A DNA stretch of 64,000 nucleotides from Cupriavidus consociatus (lineage in GTDB: Bacteria > Pseudomonadota > Gammaproteobacteria > Burkholderiales > Burkholderiaceae): assembly GCF_017814975.1 (NCBI RefSeq), contig NZ_JAGIQA010000035.1, positions 1-64,000 on the forward strand, given 5' to 3'. Numbering within the stretch: position 1 is the first letter of the stretch; each line of letters opens with the position of its first letter. The translations under genes were made by a program, and so were the position numbers. The notes beneath the pieces are model-generated. The model was not told where the DNA came from and did not search any database. It was given only the letters and a program-made list of their open reading frames with translations. Below, one piece after another: positions 31,769-40,578 of this stretch.

Positions 31769-33871
31769 TCAGCCGGCGGCGGTGCCGCCGGTGTCGCGCT
31801 CAGCCGACGGCTCGGCCGGTGCGTCGCCACCGGCGCTTGCCGCGGCATCGTCCGCGACGCCTGCGGCCTGCTCGGCGGCGTCTTCCGCGGCAGCTTCGGC
31901 TGCGGCTTCGGCCGACATTTCAGCGGCTTCCTCGTCGCTTTCCAGCTCTTCTTCAGGCAACACGCCCTCGCCGGCGAATATCTCCAGCACGCGGCACGAG
32001 ACTTCCAGCGTGATCTCGTCGGTCTCGCCGATCTCCAGCAGCACCTGGGTGCCGCGCTGCGCCTGAACCAGCTCGGGCACGCGCGTGACCAGCGGGATCT
32101 CGGTAAAACGCACCGCGCCTTCCTTGAGCGCCGCGGCGACCATGCGCTCGCGGTTCTCCTGCTTGAGCCAGCGCAGGCACCAGTAGCGCTCCATGGTCGA
32201 CTGGTGGTCGGCATAGGCGGCATAAGTGCCTTCAAAGTCAGCCACGGCGGCCAGCAGGTCGGCATCCTTGGGCTTGAACGGCGCCACCAGCTTGGCGGTC
32301 ACGCCGTGCTGCGCCACCGCCAGGATCTGCCACTGGTTGACCAGGTCGACGTAGCGGCGCAGCGGCGAGGTGCTCCACGCGTACTGCGCCACGCCCAGCC
32401 CTTCGTGCGGTGCCGGGTAGGTCTGCATGCGGGTGCGATGCATGCCCCACGCCTTCTGCGTGCGGTAGATGCCGGGCACGCCGTTGTCCGCCAGCAGCTT
32501 GCCCCACGTGCTGTTGGCCAGGATCATCAGCTCGGCCACGATCTTGTCCAGCGGGGAGCCGCGCTTGCGCTGCTCGATGCGCACGCGCTGGCTGCCGTCG
32601 GGCTGGTCGTCGAGGTAGAAGTTGAAGTCGGCGCGGTTGTGTGTCTCGGGGCGCAGGCCGCTGGCCAGGCGCGCCTTCTGGCGCTCGTCGTACAGGTAGC
32701 CGGCGAAGTGCCACAGCTGGGTCAGCGCCTCGCGGAACGGGTAGTCGCCAGTGCCTTCGGCCAGCGAGGCCTCGGTGATGACATCGTCGAGCAGGTTGTG
32801 GCGCAGGTTGGCGGCGATCGGCACCATCTCGGCGCGGGTCTCGCTGCCAATGATCAGCCACACCGTCGGGTCCACCGTCACGTACAGCGACAGTGCCGGG
32901 CAAACCCGGCCTTCCTGCAGCGTGTAGCGCTCGACCACCGGGTCGGGCAGCATGGTGATCTTGTCGCCCGGGAAGTAAACCGTGGACAGGCGCTGGCGCG
33001 CGATCACGTCGAGCGGCTCGCCACGGCGGATGCCCAGCGCGGGCGCGGCGATATGGATGCCGATGCGCAGCTTGCCGTCGGGCAGCTTCGTCACCGACAG
33101 CGCATCGTCGATCTCGGTGGTGGTGACGTCGTCGATCGAGAACGCCTCGACCTCGGCCAGCGGCAGGTCGGCGGACGGCTCGGGCACGTCGGTATCGGGG
33201 AAGCCGGTACCCTTCGGAAAGCACTCGGCGAGGAACTTGGCCTCGTGCAGCGCACGTGCGCTGGCGACGCCGCCGGCGGCCACCATCAGCCGCATCGGCG
33301 TCATGCCGAGCGCGGTGCAGGCCGCGTCCATGGCCTTGTATTCCAGGCTGTTCTTGTCCGGCTTGAACAGCAGCTGCAGCACCTTGTTGCGGAACGATTC
33401 CGGCAGCGTCAGCGCCTTGAGCTGTTCTTCATACTCGGACTGCACCAGCGCCTGCTGGCGCTTGCGCTCGAGCGCGGCCAGCGCGGCCTTGAGCTGGTCT
33501 TCGGGCGCGCGCTGGTAGCGGCCACGCCCCTTGCGGCGGAAGTACACCGGATTGCCGTGCAGCGCCATTGCAAGCGCCGCCTGCTGCACCGCGCCGGGCT
33601 CGGCGCCGTAGTACTCGGCGGCCAGCTCGGCAAAGCCGAACTCGGCCTCGGGGGCGCATTCCCACAGGAAGTCCAGGTCGATCTCGGCCACCATGTCGCC
33701 GGTCTGGCGAACCAGTTCGATCGCCGACGGCTGCGCAAACTGCAGCAGCACGTCGCGCGACTTGACCTTGGTGCGCTTGCCGGCCGGCAGCTCCACCTGG
33801 TAAGCCTCGCCCTGCTGGTTCAGCACGGTGCCGGCGCGGATCTCGCCGCCTTCTTCGAACAGCAACTGCAT
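31769..33871 (-). CDS. RNB-domain exoribonuclease (RNase II family)
   Basis: 700 residues. The central RNB catalytic domain carries FSIDDVTTTEIDDALSV with the metal-binding Asp cluster and YFPGDKITMLPDPVVERYTLQEG. AYATSPLRRYVDLVNQ-like text appears as YAWSTSPLRRYVDLVNQWQ. A C-terminal S1-like region is followed by a strongly acidic Ala/Glu tail of about 55 residues (AAEMSAEAAAEAAAEDAAEQAAG). It degrades RNA 3' to 5'. It is the first gene of the minus-strand series before tonB, 111 bp apart. Confidence 0.92.
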   Translation of the reverse strand: MQLLFEEGGEIRAGTVLNQQGEAYQVELPAGKRTKVKSRDVLLQFAQPSAIELVRQTGDMVAEIDLDFLWECAPEAEFGFAELAAEYYGAEPGAVQQAALAMALHGNPVYFRRKGRGRYQRAPEDQLKAALAALERKRQQALVQSEYEEQLKALTLPESFRNKVLQLLFKPDKNSLEYKAMDAACTALGMTPMRLMVAAGGVASARALHEAKFLAECFPKGTGFPDTDVPEPSADLPLAEVEAFSIDDVTTTEIDDALSVTKLPDGKLRIGIHIAAPALGIRRGEPLDVIARQRLSTVYFPGDKITMLPDPVVERYTLQEGRVCPALSLYVTVDPTVWLIIGSETRAEMVPIAANLRHNLLDDVITEASLAEGTGDYPFREALTQLWHFAGYLYDERQKARLASGLRPETHNRADFNFYLDDQPDGSQRVRIEQRKRGSPLDKIVAELMILANSTWGKLLADNGVPGIYRTQKAWGMHRTRMQTYPAPHEGLGVAQYAWSTSPLRRYVDLVNQWQILAVAQHGVTAKLVAPFKPKDADLLAAVADFEGTYAAYADHQSTMERYWCLRWLKQENRERMVAAALKEGAVRFTEIPLVTRVPELVQAQRGTQVLLEIGETDEITLEVSCRVLEIFAGEGVLPEEELESDEEAAEMSAEAAAEAAAEDAAEQAAGVADDAAASAGGDAPAEPSAERDTGGTAAG

Positions 33872-34111
33872 CGATCGGTACTTTCAGAAATGCGCGGAAC
33901 CGCATCGGGGCGCCACAAAGTGTGGCGCAGCGGCGGATCCTGTGGGAGAAATGGTGCTAACGGCATCGGCGGGCGGCGCGCTGTACGGGCCCCGCGCCGT
34001 GGCTACGAGGCCAGGCCGCAGACCCGGAATGATACCGCACCGCCGCTGCGGACCCCGGCGTGCGCCCAGGGGCCGTGCACGCCGGCGGACGCCGGAAATG
34101 TTCGGAGCGGG

Positions 34112-34852
34112 TCAGAGCGACATGCCGCCGCTGGCTTCGATCGCAACGCCGTTGACGTAGCTGGCGTCGTCGCTGGCCAGGAAGGCATAGATGCTGGCTA
34201 TCTCTGCCGGCTCTGCCAGCCGGCGCAGCCAGCACGACGACTTCATGCCGTCGAGCACCTTGTCGGGCACGGTCTGCAGGATCTCGGTATTGACAAAGCC
34301 GGGGCAGACGGCATTGACGCGCACGCCCTTGGGACCCAGCTCGCGCGCCCAGGTCTTGGTGAAGCCGATCACGCCGAACTTGCTGGCGGCATAGTTGGTC
34401 TGGCCAAAGTTGCCGTACAGGCCGACCACGCTGGAAGCGTTCAGGATCACGCCCTTGCCCTGCTCGGTCATGATCGTGGCGACTGCCTGGGCGCAGTTGA
34501 AGACGCCCTTCAGGTTGACGTCGATCACGGCATCGAACTGCGCCTCGGTCATCTTGGCCAGGCGCGCGTCCTTGGTGATGCCGGCGTTGTTGACCAGGAT
34601 GTCGATGCGGCCGTGCGCGGCCATCACCGCCGCCACCATGGCGTCGACCTCTTCGCGGCGGGTCACGTCGACGCGGTAGGCCGATGCGCTGCCGCCGGAG
34701 CCGGCGAGCTGGCCGGCGGCTTCGCGCACGCGCGCTTCATTGACGTCGCACAGCACGACGACCGCGCCCTCGGCCGCGAAGCGCTGCGCGGTGGCAAGGC
34801 CGATGCCAGCGGCGGCACCGGTGATGATGGCAACCCGACCCTGCAGTTTCAT
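34112..34852 (-). CDS. fabG: 3-oxoacyl-ACP / acetoacetyl-CoA reductase-like SDR
   Basis: 246 residues of the classical SDR class. The cofactor loop is GAAAGIGLA, the structural motif NNAG, the catalytic Ser in ILNASSVVGLYG, and YAASKFG holds the Tyr and Lys. The wording is close to FabG and PhaB-type reductases; both give (R)-3-hydroxyacyl products. Its start overlaps the ubiC stop as ATGA. The exact acyl carrier (ACP or CoA) cannot be read from sequence. Confidence 0.85.
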   Translation of the reverse strand: MKLQGRVAIITGAAAGIGLATAQRFAAEGAVVVLCDVNEARVREAAGQLAGSGGSASAYRVDVTRREEVDAMVAAVMAAHGRIDILVNNAGITKDARLAKMTEAQFDAVIDVNLKGVFNCAQAVATIMTEQGKGVILNASSVVGLYGNFGQTNYAASKFGVIGFTKTWARELGPKGVRVNAVCPGFVNTEILQTVPDKVLDGMKSSCWLRRLAEPAEIASIYAFLASDDASYVNGVAIEASGGMSL

Positions 34853-35508
34853 CTCGTTCTCTTGATTTCGGTAGTGTGTGAATTGACGGGGCCGCGGTCT
34901 GTGGTGCGCCGGAACATCGGTAGCGCAATCGCCTTGGTCCCCGGGGCTGGCCGTGCCAGCAGGTCCGGCAAGAAGACCTCTGTCACGAGCATGACGCCGT
35001 CGCCGCGCCGGAATACGGAGCGCCGCGCAGGCAGCATGGGCAGCGGCGCCATCGCCGGCAGCACGCGCTGCAGCGCCTGGCGCAAGGGATGGTGCGGCAG
35101 CAGCCGGGCGAACTGGAACGGGTCGCGCGTCACTGCCGGATCGATAAACAACCGCCCGCCCAGCGGGCGCGCGCCCAGCCCCCGCAGGAACGGCCAGTCG
35201 CGCCGCGCATGGCGCAGGCGCACCACGGTGTGGGCAAAGACCGCGGGAATATCGTCGCAGATCAGCAGCACTTCGCGCGTCAGCGCCGGGACGCGGTCGT
35301 GCTGGCCCAGCACCTGCCATTCATCGGCCAGCGGCCGCAACGGGCGCTGCAGCAGCTGTGCCACGCGAAAGCGCTCGGACGCGGCCACCAGCCGCGCGGT
35401 CAGCGAACCGTCGTCGCCGGTGACCCAGCGCCGCAGGTTGGGCGTGATCGCCGCATCGAAAGCCAGGTGCGAACTCCAGCCACAGCGGCGCGCAGACTGC
35501 GCGCTCAT
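34849..35508 (-). CDS. ubiC: chorismate-pyruvate lyase
   Basis: 219 residues. WVTGDDGSLTARLVAASERFRVAQLLQ opens the UbiC fold and TREVLLICDDIPAVFAHTVV matches the conserved core. The enzyme converts chorismate to 4-hydroxybenzoate, the first step of ubiquinone synthesis. It overlaps both neighbours with ATGA junctions. No ubiA is adjacent. The C-terminal about 25 residues are polar and not conserved-looking. Confidence 0.87.
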   Translation of the reverse strand: MSAQSARRCGWSSHLAFDAAITPNLRRWVTGDDGSLTARLVAASERFRVAQLLQRPLRPLADEWQVLGQHDRVPALTREVLLICDDIPAVFAHTVVRLRHARRDWPFLRGLGARPLGGRLFIDPAVTRDPFQFARLLPHHPLRQALQRVLPAMAPLPMLPARRSVFRRGDGVMLVTEVFLPDLLARPAPGTKAIALPMFRRTTDRGPVNSHTTEIKRTR

Positions 35509-36128
35509 GCCGCGCCCGCGCCGGCCGGCACCTTGGGCACCTTGCCGCCCGGGCCATAGCCGCAGAAGGCGAGCACTTCGTCGACGTAGTCGGCAAATTC
35601 GCTGATGCCGTGGTCGCTGCCCTCGATCACGCGGATATTCGCGCCGGAGCAGGCGGCCACCATTTCACGGTAGTCCAGCACCTCGTCGCCGGTGGCGGCG
35701 AGCAGGTAATAGCGCTCGGGCCGGGTAATGGCGTTCACGCGCAGGTTGAGCAGTTCCTGCAGGTGGCGGCGCTCGACCGTGACCGAGCCGCCGCCGTGCC
35801 ACAGCGGCTGCTCGCCCAGGTACTGCTCCAGGTCAGTCCACGGATGAACCGCCGGGTTCAGCAGTACGGTCTTGCAGCCATGGCGCTCGCCGAGCCAGCG
35901 GGCATAGAAGCCGCCCAGCGACGAGCCCATGATGGCGACTTCCTGAGCGCCGCCTGCCTGGGCGGCGCGAATGGCGGCCTCGGCCTGGGCGATCGCCAGC
36001 GCCGGCGAGACATTGAGTTCCGGGCAGGCGTAGTAGCGGCCCACGCCCCACTCGCGCATGCGCTCCTGCACCAGCCGCGCCTTGAACGACTGCGGTGAGG
36101 AGCGGAATCCGTGCAGGTACAGCAGCAT
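35505..36128 (-). CDS. YqiA/YcfP-type alpha/beta-hydrolase (esterase)
   Basis: 207 residues. MLLYLHGFRSSPQSFKARL begins the fold. GSSLGGFYARWLGERHG carries the nucleophile Ser in a G-x-S-x-G elbow, and a late His is in EGSDHGISEFADYVDEVLAF. The E. coli homologue YqiA cleaves short acyl esters. It starts 16 bp after mpl and overlaps ubiC by four bases. Its natural substrate is unknown. Confidence 0.88.
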   Translation of the reverse strand: MLLYLHGFRSSPQSFKARLVQERMREWGVGRYYACPELNVSPALAIAQAEAAIRAAQAGGAQEVAIMGSSLGGFYARWLGERHGCKTVLLNPAVHPWTDLEQYLGEQPLWHGGGSVTVERRHLQELLNLRVNAITRPERYYLLAATGDEVLDYREMVAACSGANIRVIEGSDHGISEFADYVDEVLAFCGYGPGGKVPKVPAGAGAA

Positions 36129-36144
36129 GGCGGTCCCCTGCGGC

Positions 36145-37524
36145 TCAGGCCGCCGCGGCCAGCGCGTCCAGCAGCTTCTGGTGCACGCCGCCGAAGCCGC
36201 CGTTGCTCATCACCAGCACGTGGTCGCCCGGCTGCGCCGCGGCGCGCACGGCCTGCACCAGGGCGCCCAGGTCCTGGAACGCGGTTGCCTTGTCGCCCAG
36301 CGGCGCCAGCGACCCGGCCAGGTCCCAGCCCAGCGCATCCTTGCCGGCCGGCGCGCCGTAACCGAACACCAGGTCGGCCTGCTCCAGGCTTGCCGGCAGC
36401 TGGGCTTTCATCACGCCCAACTTCATGGTGTTCGAGCGCGGCTCCAGCACCGCCAGGATGCGGGCATCGCCAACACGGCGGCGCAGGCCTTCCAGCGTGG
36501 TCTGGATCGCGGTCGGGTGGTGGGCGAAGTCGTCGTAGACGGTCACGCCGCCGACCTCGCCGCGCACTTCCATGCGGCGCTTGACGTTGGCGAAGCGCGA
36601 CAGCGAGGCGATCGCCTGCTCCGCCGGCACGCCCACGTGGCGCGCCGCCGCGATTGCCGCCAGCGCGTTCATGCGGTTGTGCGTGCCCTGCAGGTCCCAC
36701 ACCACGGTGCCGACCACGGCGCCGCCGAACCAGACGTCAAAGGCATCCTTGCCCGGCTGCGCGGTGTGGGCGGCATCGCTCTCGCGCCAGTCACCCACGC
36801 CGAACTGCTCCACCTCGCTCCAGCAGCCGCGCTCGAGCACGCGCGCCAGGCTTTCCTCGACACCGTTGACGACCAGCCGGCCCTGGCCCGGCACGGTGCG
36901 CACCAGGTGGTGGAACTGCGTCTCGATCGCCGCCAGATCCGGGAAGATGTCAGCGTGATCGTATTCCAGGTTGTTCAGGATCGCGGTGCGCGAGCGGTAA
37001 TGCACGAACTTGCTGCGCTTGTCGAAGAACGCGGTGTCGTACTCGTCGGCCTCGATCACGAAGAAATCGGATTCGGTCACGCGCGCAGAGATACCGAAGT
37101 TCTGCGGCACGCCGCCCACCAGGAAGCCCGGGTTGTAGCCGGCATCCTCCAGGATCCAGGCCAGCATCGACGTGGTGGTGGTCTTGCCGTGCGTGCCGGC
37201 CACCGCCAGCACCCACTTGCGCGCCAGCACGTGCTCGCCCAGCCATTGCGGGCCGGACACATAAGGCAGGTTGCGATCGAGGATGGCTTCCATCAGCGGA
37301 TTGCCGCGAGAGACCACGTTGCCGATCACGAACAGGTCGGGCTCGAGCGCCAGCTGGGCGGGGTCGAATCCTTCGATCAGCTCGATGCCCTGCGCTTCCA
37401 GCTGGGTGCTCATCGGCGGATAGACATTGGCATCGCAGCCGGTGACGCGATGGCCGGCCTGCTTGGCAAGCACCGCCAGGCCGCCCATGAAGGTGCCGCA
37501 GATGCCAAGGATATGAATATGCAT
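36145..37524 (-). CDS. mpl: UDP-N-acetylmuramate:L-alanyl-gamma-D-glutamyl-meso-diaminopimelate ligase
   Basis: 459 residues. It starts MHIHILGICGTFMGGLAVLAKQAGH, the Mpl version of the Mur-ligase N-terminus. The ATP loop is VAGTHGKTTTTSML near residue 108, and YDDFAHHPTAIQTTL holds the central-domain His. It attaches recycled tripeptide to UDP-MurNAc in cell-wall recycling. It is first in a four-gene operon with an esterase gene, ubiC and fabG. The longer open frame before 37524 is not protein-like. Confidence 0.95.
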   Translation of the reverse strand: MHIHILGICGTFMGGLAVLAKQAGHRVTGCDANVYPPMSTQLEAQGIELIEGFDPAQLALEPDLFVIGNVVSRGNPLMEAILDRNLPYVSGPQWLGEHVLARKWVLAVAGTHGKTTTTSMLAWILEDAGYNPGFLVGGVPQNFGISARVTESDFFVIEADEYDTAFFDKRSKFVHYRSRTAILNNLEYDHADIFPDLAAIETQFHHLVRTVPGQGRLVVNGVEESLARVLERGCWSEVEQFGVGDWRESDAAHTAQPGKDAFDVWFGGAVVGTVVWDLQGTHNRMNALAAIAAARHVGVPAEQAIASLSRFANVKRRMEVRGEVGGVTVYDDFAHHPTAIQTTLEGLRRRVGDARILAVLEPRSNTMKLGVMKAQLPASLEQADLVFGYGAPAGKDALGWDLAGSLAPLGDKATAFQDLGALVQAVRAAAQPGDHVLVMSNGGFGGVHQKLLDALAAAA

Positions 37525-37724
37525 GGGTTCCCGGGATGACATGAAGCCCGCAGGCTTGGGGACTCGGCACCCGGCGCTCGCGCGGCGGCAGCGTTGCCGC
37601 ATGGTGCTGGCAGGCCGGGCAGGAAGCCATTGATTGTACCCGAGCGCCGGCGGCCTTCGCTGCACCGCGGCACCGGCGGCCGCCTCCGTGCGGCACCAGG
37701 CGTGCGCTCCGGTATCATGGGGCA

Positions 37725-38414
37725 ATGAGCCGACGTACCCCGCCCGACCCCTCGCGCCTGCGCGAGGAAATCGCCCAGGCCGCCGCCCGCATGATCGCCG
37801 AGGACGGCGCCGACTACGCCACCGCCAAGCGCAAGGCCGCGCGCCAGGTGCTGGGTGAGCAGCGCGTGCCCGGCGAATGGCTGCCCGACAATGACCAGGT
37901 CGAGGCCGAGGTGCGCGCCTACCAGGCGCTGTTCCATGGCGACACCCAGCCGCGCGTGCTGGCCTTGCTGCGCCGTGTGGCCTTGCTGGCCATGGAGGAC
38001 CTGGCGCCGTTCCGGCCCTACCTGGTGGGCGCCGTGCTGAACGGCACGGCGACCGAGCACTCCGATATCTATCTGCAGTGCTTCTGCGACAGCGCCAAGG
38101 ACGCCACGCTGCACCTGCTCAACGCCGGGGTCGACTTCGAAACCAGCGAAAGCCGTCACTTCGGCGGCCGCGCCGATGTCGAGACGCTCAGCTTCCTCTG
38201 GAAGGGCCAGTGGCCCGACAGCCGCGAGGCCCGCCAGCTGGCCGGCGAGGTGCGCGCGGAACTGGGTACGCCGGTCGGCATCCATATTGCGCTGTATGAT
38301 GCCGTCGACGAACGCGGCGCAGTGCGTGCCGACACCTCCGGGCGGCCCTCCCGCGCGGACCTGCAGGCCGTACGCGCGCTGATCGGCGACGATACCGACA
38401 GCGGGCCATCCTGA
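37725..38414 (+). CDS. conserved nucleotidyltransferase-like protein of unknown function
   Basis: 229 residues. Residues 1-60 are helical and charged (EIAQAAARMIAEDGADYATAKRKAARQVLGEQ). The core LVGAVLNGTATEHSDIYLQCFCDSAKDAT (about 101-129) resembles the G-[GS]-x(9-13)-D-x-D/E motif of minimal nucleotidyltransferases, though the second acidic residue is not obvious (SDIYLQ). It may be an inactive or diverged NTase. It is divergent from mpl and 51 bp upstream of tlpA. Function unknown. Confidence 0.7.
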   Translation: MSRRTPPDPSRLREEIAQAAARMIAEDGADYATAKRKAARQVLGEQRVPGEWLPDNDQVEAEVRAYQALFHGDTQPRVLALLRRVALLAMEDLAPFRPYLVGAVLNGTATEHSDIYLQCFCDSAKDATLHLLNAGVDFETSESRHFGGRADVETLSFLWKGQWPDSREARQLAGEVRAELGTPVGIHIALYDAVDERGAVRADTSGRPSRADLQAVRALIGDDTDSGPS

Positions 38415-38465
38415 ACCCGGCGCGCCTCCCGCTCACGTTACCCTATTCACCAGTCCAGCTTGCCC

Positions 38466-39014
38466 ATGACTGATTCCGTCTCTTCGCCCATCCGACGCTC
38501 CCGCCTCTGGCTGTGGACCGTGATTGCCGTGGTGGCTTGCGCCGCCGGCGCGTTTGCCGGTCACTTCGTGTTCTCGCCTGAGCCCGCCAGCGACAAAGCC
38601 GTCGAAGCATTTTTTCAGACGCGGCTGCCGGACCCCGCGGGCACGGAGCTTGACCTGGGCACGCTGCGCGGCAAGACGCTGGTGGTGAACTTCTGGGCGC
38701 CGTGGTGCGGCCCCTGCGTGGAAGAAATGCCGGAACTGACTGCGCTGCACGAGGAATACAAGAACCGGCAAGTCGAGTTTGTCGGCATCGGCATTGATAC
38801 GGCCAGCAATATCCAGCAGTTCACCAGGAAAGTACCGGTTGCCTATCCGCTCGCTGTGGCAGGCTTCGCCGGCACCGAGCTGTCGCGCAACTTCGGCAAC
38901 AGCGCCGGCGGCCTGCCCTATACCGTGGTCATCAACCCCGACGGCAGCGTCAAGTACCGCAAGATGGGACGCGTCACCGCGGAAGAGCTGCGCGCGGTGC
39001 TGCCGCGCACCTGA
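38466..39014 (+). CDS. TlpA-like membrane-anchored thiol-disulfide oxidoreductase
   Basis: 182 residues. One N-terminal membrane helix (about 14-32) precedes a periplasmic thioredoxin domain with VVNFWAPWCGPCVEEMPEL (C81 and C84). PYTVVINPDGSVKYRKMGRV ends the fold with the cis-Pro. TlpA-type proteins reduce disulfides in cytochrome maturation or copper delivery. ATG at 38466 was chosen over a TTG two codons earlier. Confidence 0.9.
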   Translation: MTDSVSSPIRRSRLWLWTVIAVVACAAGAFAGHFVFSPEPASDKAVEAFFQTRLPDPAGTELDLGTLRGKTLVVNFWAPWCGPCVEEMPELTALHEEYKNRQVEFVGIGIDTASNIQQFTRKVPVAYPLAVAGFAGTELSRNFGNSAGGLPYTVVINPDGSVKYRKMGRVTAEELRAVLPRT

Positions 39015-39146
39015 GTAAGTTCTTTCGATATCTCCGGTCAATTTCGGATTTCTGGGGTGATTTTTTCCGTTTCCGTGCCGGAGGCCGAGAAAGTGCCGAA
39101 ATCGCCGCCGCATCGTGACGATGCCGCCGAGCTTTGTATCCCGCGC

Positions 39147-39176
39147 TAGACAAATCCCTCTAAGCTACGGTAATCT
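39147..39176 (+). promoter_or_regulatory. candidate promoter of aroQ
   Basis: TAGACA (39147-39152) and TAATCT (39171-39176) are separated by 18 bp, about 35 bp before the GTG start of aroQ. Confidence 0.45.
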
Positions 39177-39208
39177 CCGCGCAATTTCGTTGATCTGGTC
39201 GAGCCGCC

Positions 39209-39706
39209 GTGACTGCAACCCGCTCCATCCGTCGCTCAGCCCGCTACCGCAAGGTGCTGGTCCTGCATGGGCCTAACCTGAACCTGCTGGGCACGCGCGA
39301 ACCGGAGACCTACGGGCACACGACCCTCGCCGATATCGACGCAGCGCTGGCCGACCATGCATCCAAGGCCGGTATTTCCCTGGCTTCGTTCCAGTCCAAC
39401 CATGAAGGGGCACTGGTCGACCGCATCCACGCCGCGCGCGAGGAAGGCGTCGATTTCATCATCATCAACCCGGCGGCCTACACGCATACCAGCGTGGCCC
39501 TGCGCGATGCGCTGGCCGGCGTGGCCATCCCGTTCGTGGAGGTCCACCTGTCCAATGTGCACCGCCGCGAGAGCTTCCGTCACCACTCCTATTTCTCCGA
39601 CGTCGCTGTCGGGGTGATCTGTGGGCTGGGCTGGCAAGGATACCTGCTGGCACTCGACTATGCGCTCGCCCAGGAACAGCCGCCGCCAGGAAGCCCGGGG
39701 CGCTGA
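39209..39706 (+). CDS. aroQ: type II 3-dehydroquinate dehydratase
   Basis: 165 residues. The signature VLVLHGPNLNLLGTREPETYG carries the catalytic Arg30 and Tyr35, with IIINPAAYTHTSVALRDAL and VEVHLSNVHRRESFRHHS following. It makes 3-dehydroshikimate. The start is GTG at 39209; the first 14 residues are an extra basic leader not present in most AroQ proteins, so a later start is possible. accB follows after 167 bp. Confidence 0.94.
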   Translation: MTATRSIRRSARYRKVLVLHGPNLNLLGTREPETYGHTTLADIDAALADHASKAGISLASFQSNHEGALVDRIHAAREEGVDFIIINPAAYTHTSVALRDALAGVAIPFVEVHLSNVHRRESFRHHSYFSDVAVGVICGLGWQGYLLALDYALAQEQPPPGSPGR

Positions 39707-39873
39707 CCCCTGCCAGAATTTTTTGACGAACCTGCGCGCGCCGCCCGGCGGTCCGCGCCCGTTGCGCGTGCTGCGGCACGGCGGGCGCGGCACCGTGGTG
39801 GGCGCCAAACGATTTCTTCCGCCGCAGCCCAGTGGGACAGCGGCCGGACAACCTGATTCAGGAGGATAAGAAG

Positions 39874-40335
39874 ATGGACCTGCGCAAGCTGAAGACGCTC
39901 ATCGACCTGGTGGCCGAATCCGGCATCTCCGAGCTGGAAGTCACCGAAGGCGACGGCAAGGTACGCATCGTCAAGCAACCGCCGCAAGTCGTCGCCGCGC
40001 CGATGGCCATGCCGCAGCTGCAGGCACTGCCGGTCGCGCCGGCCGCCGCCCCAGTTGGCACCGCCGCGCCGGCCGCCGAGCCGGTGGCGCAGCTGCCCGC
40101 CGGCCACATCGTGACCTCGCCGATGGTGGGCACGTTCTACCGCGCGCCGTCGCCGGGCGCCGCCCCGTTCGTCAATGTCGGCGATTCGGTCAAGGAAGGC
40201 CAGACCGTCTGCATCATCGAAGCCATGAAGCTGCTCAACGAGATCGAGTGCGACAAGGCCGGCGTCATCAAGGAAATCCTGGTCGAGAACGGCCAGGCAG
40301 TGGAATACGGCCAGCCGCTGTTCGTCATCGGCTGA
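39874..40335 (+). CDS. accB: acetyl-CoA carboxylase biotin carboxyl carrier protein
   Basis: 153 residues. It starts MDLRKLKTLIDLVAESGISELEVTEG, then an Ala/Pro-rich hinge, then the biotinyl domain with EAMKLLNEIE, biotinylated at K119. It is a component of acetyl-CoA carboxylase in fatty acid synthesis. A strong ribosome site (AGGAGGA) lies 9 bp before the ATG. The accB-accC order is the conserved one. Confidence 0.97.
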   Translation: MDLRKLKTLIDLVAESGISELEVTEGDGKVRIVKQPPQVVAAPMAMPQLQALPVAPAAAPVGTAAPAAEPVAQLPAGHIVTSPMVGTFYRAPSPGAAPFVNVGDSVKEGQTVCIIEAMKLLNEIECDKAGVIKEILVENGQAVEYGQPLFVIG

Positions 40336-40578
40336 GGCTGAAGGGCATGCCGCGCCCAGCGCTGCCAACGGCTGCCCACGCGGCGCCCGGCACAGCCCCG
40401 GCGCGGCCCTCTACGGCGTTTCAGGACGCCAGGGACGTTGTGGGCATCGCGACCCGTTCCGTGCAGTTCCATGCAGTTCCGCGCGTTAGTGCGGCCCGGC
40501 GGCCAGCCTGACGGCCGCGCGCCCGATGTGCCATGGCGGCACGCAGCGGGACCGCTCCCGTTCTCGCAGAGAGAGACC

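Noticed and set aside
31700..35605. 1301-codon open frame on the plus strand
   Set aside because: It covers rnb, fabG and ubiC on the other strand; all three are intact and recognisable, and the plus-strand product has no domain.
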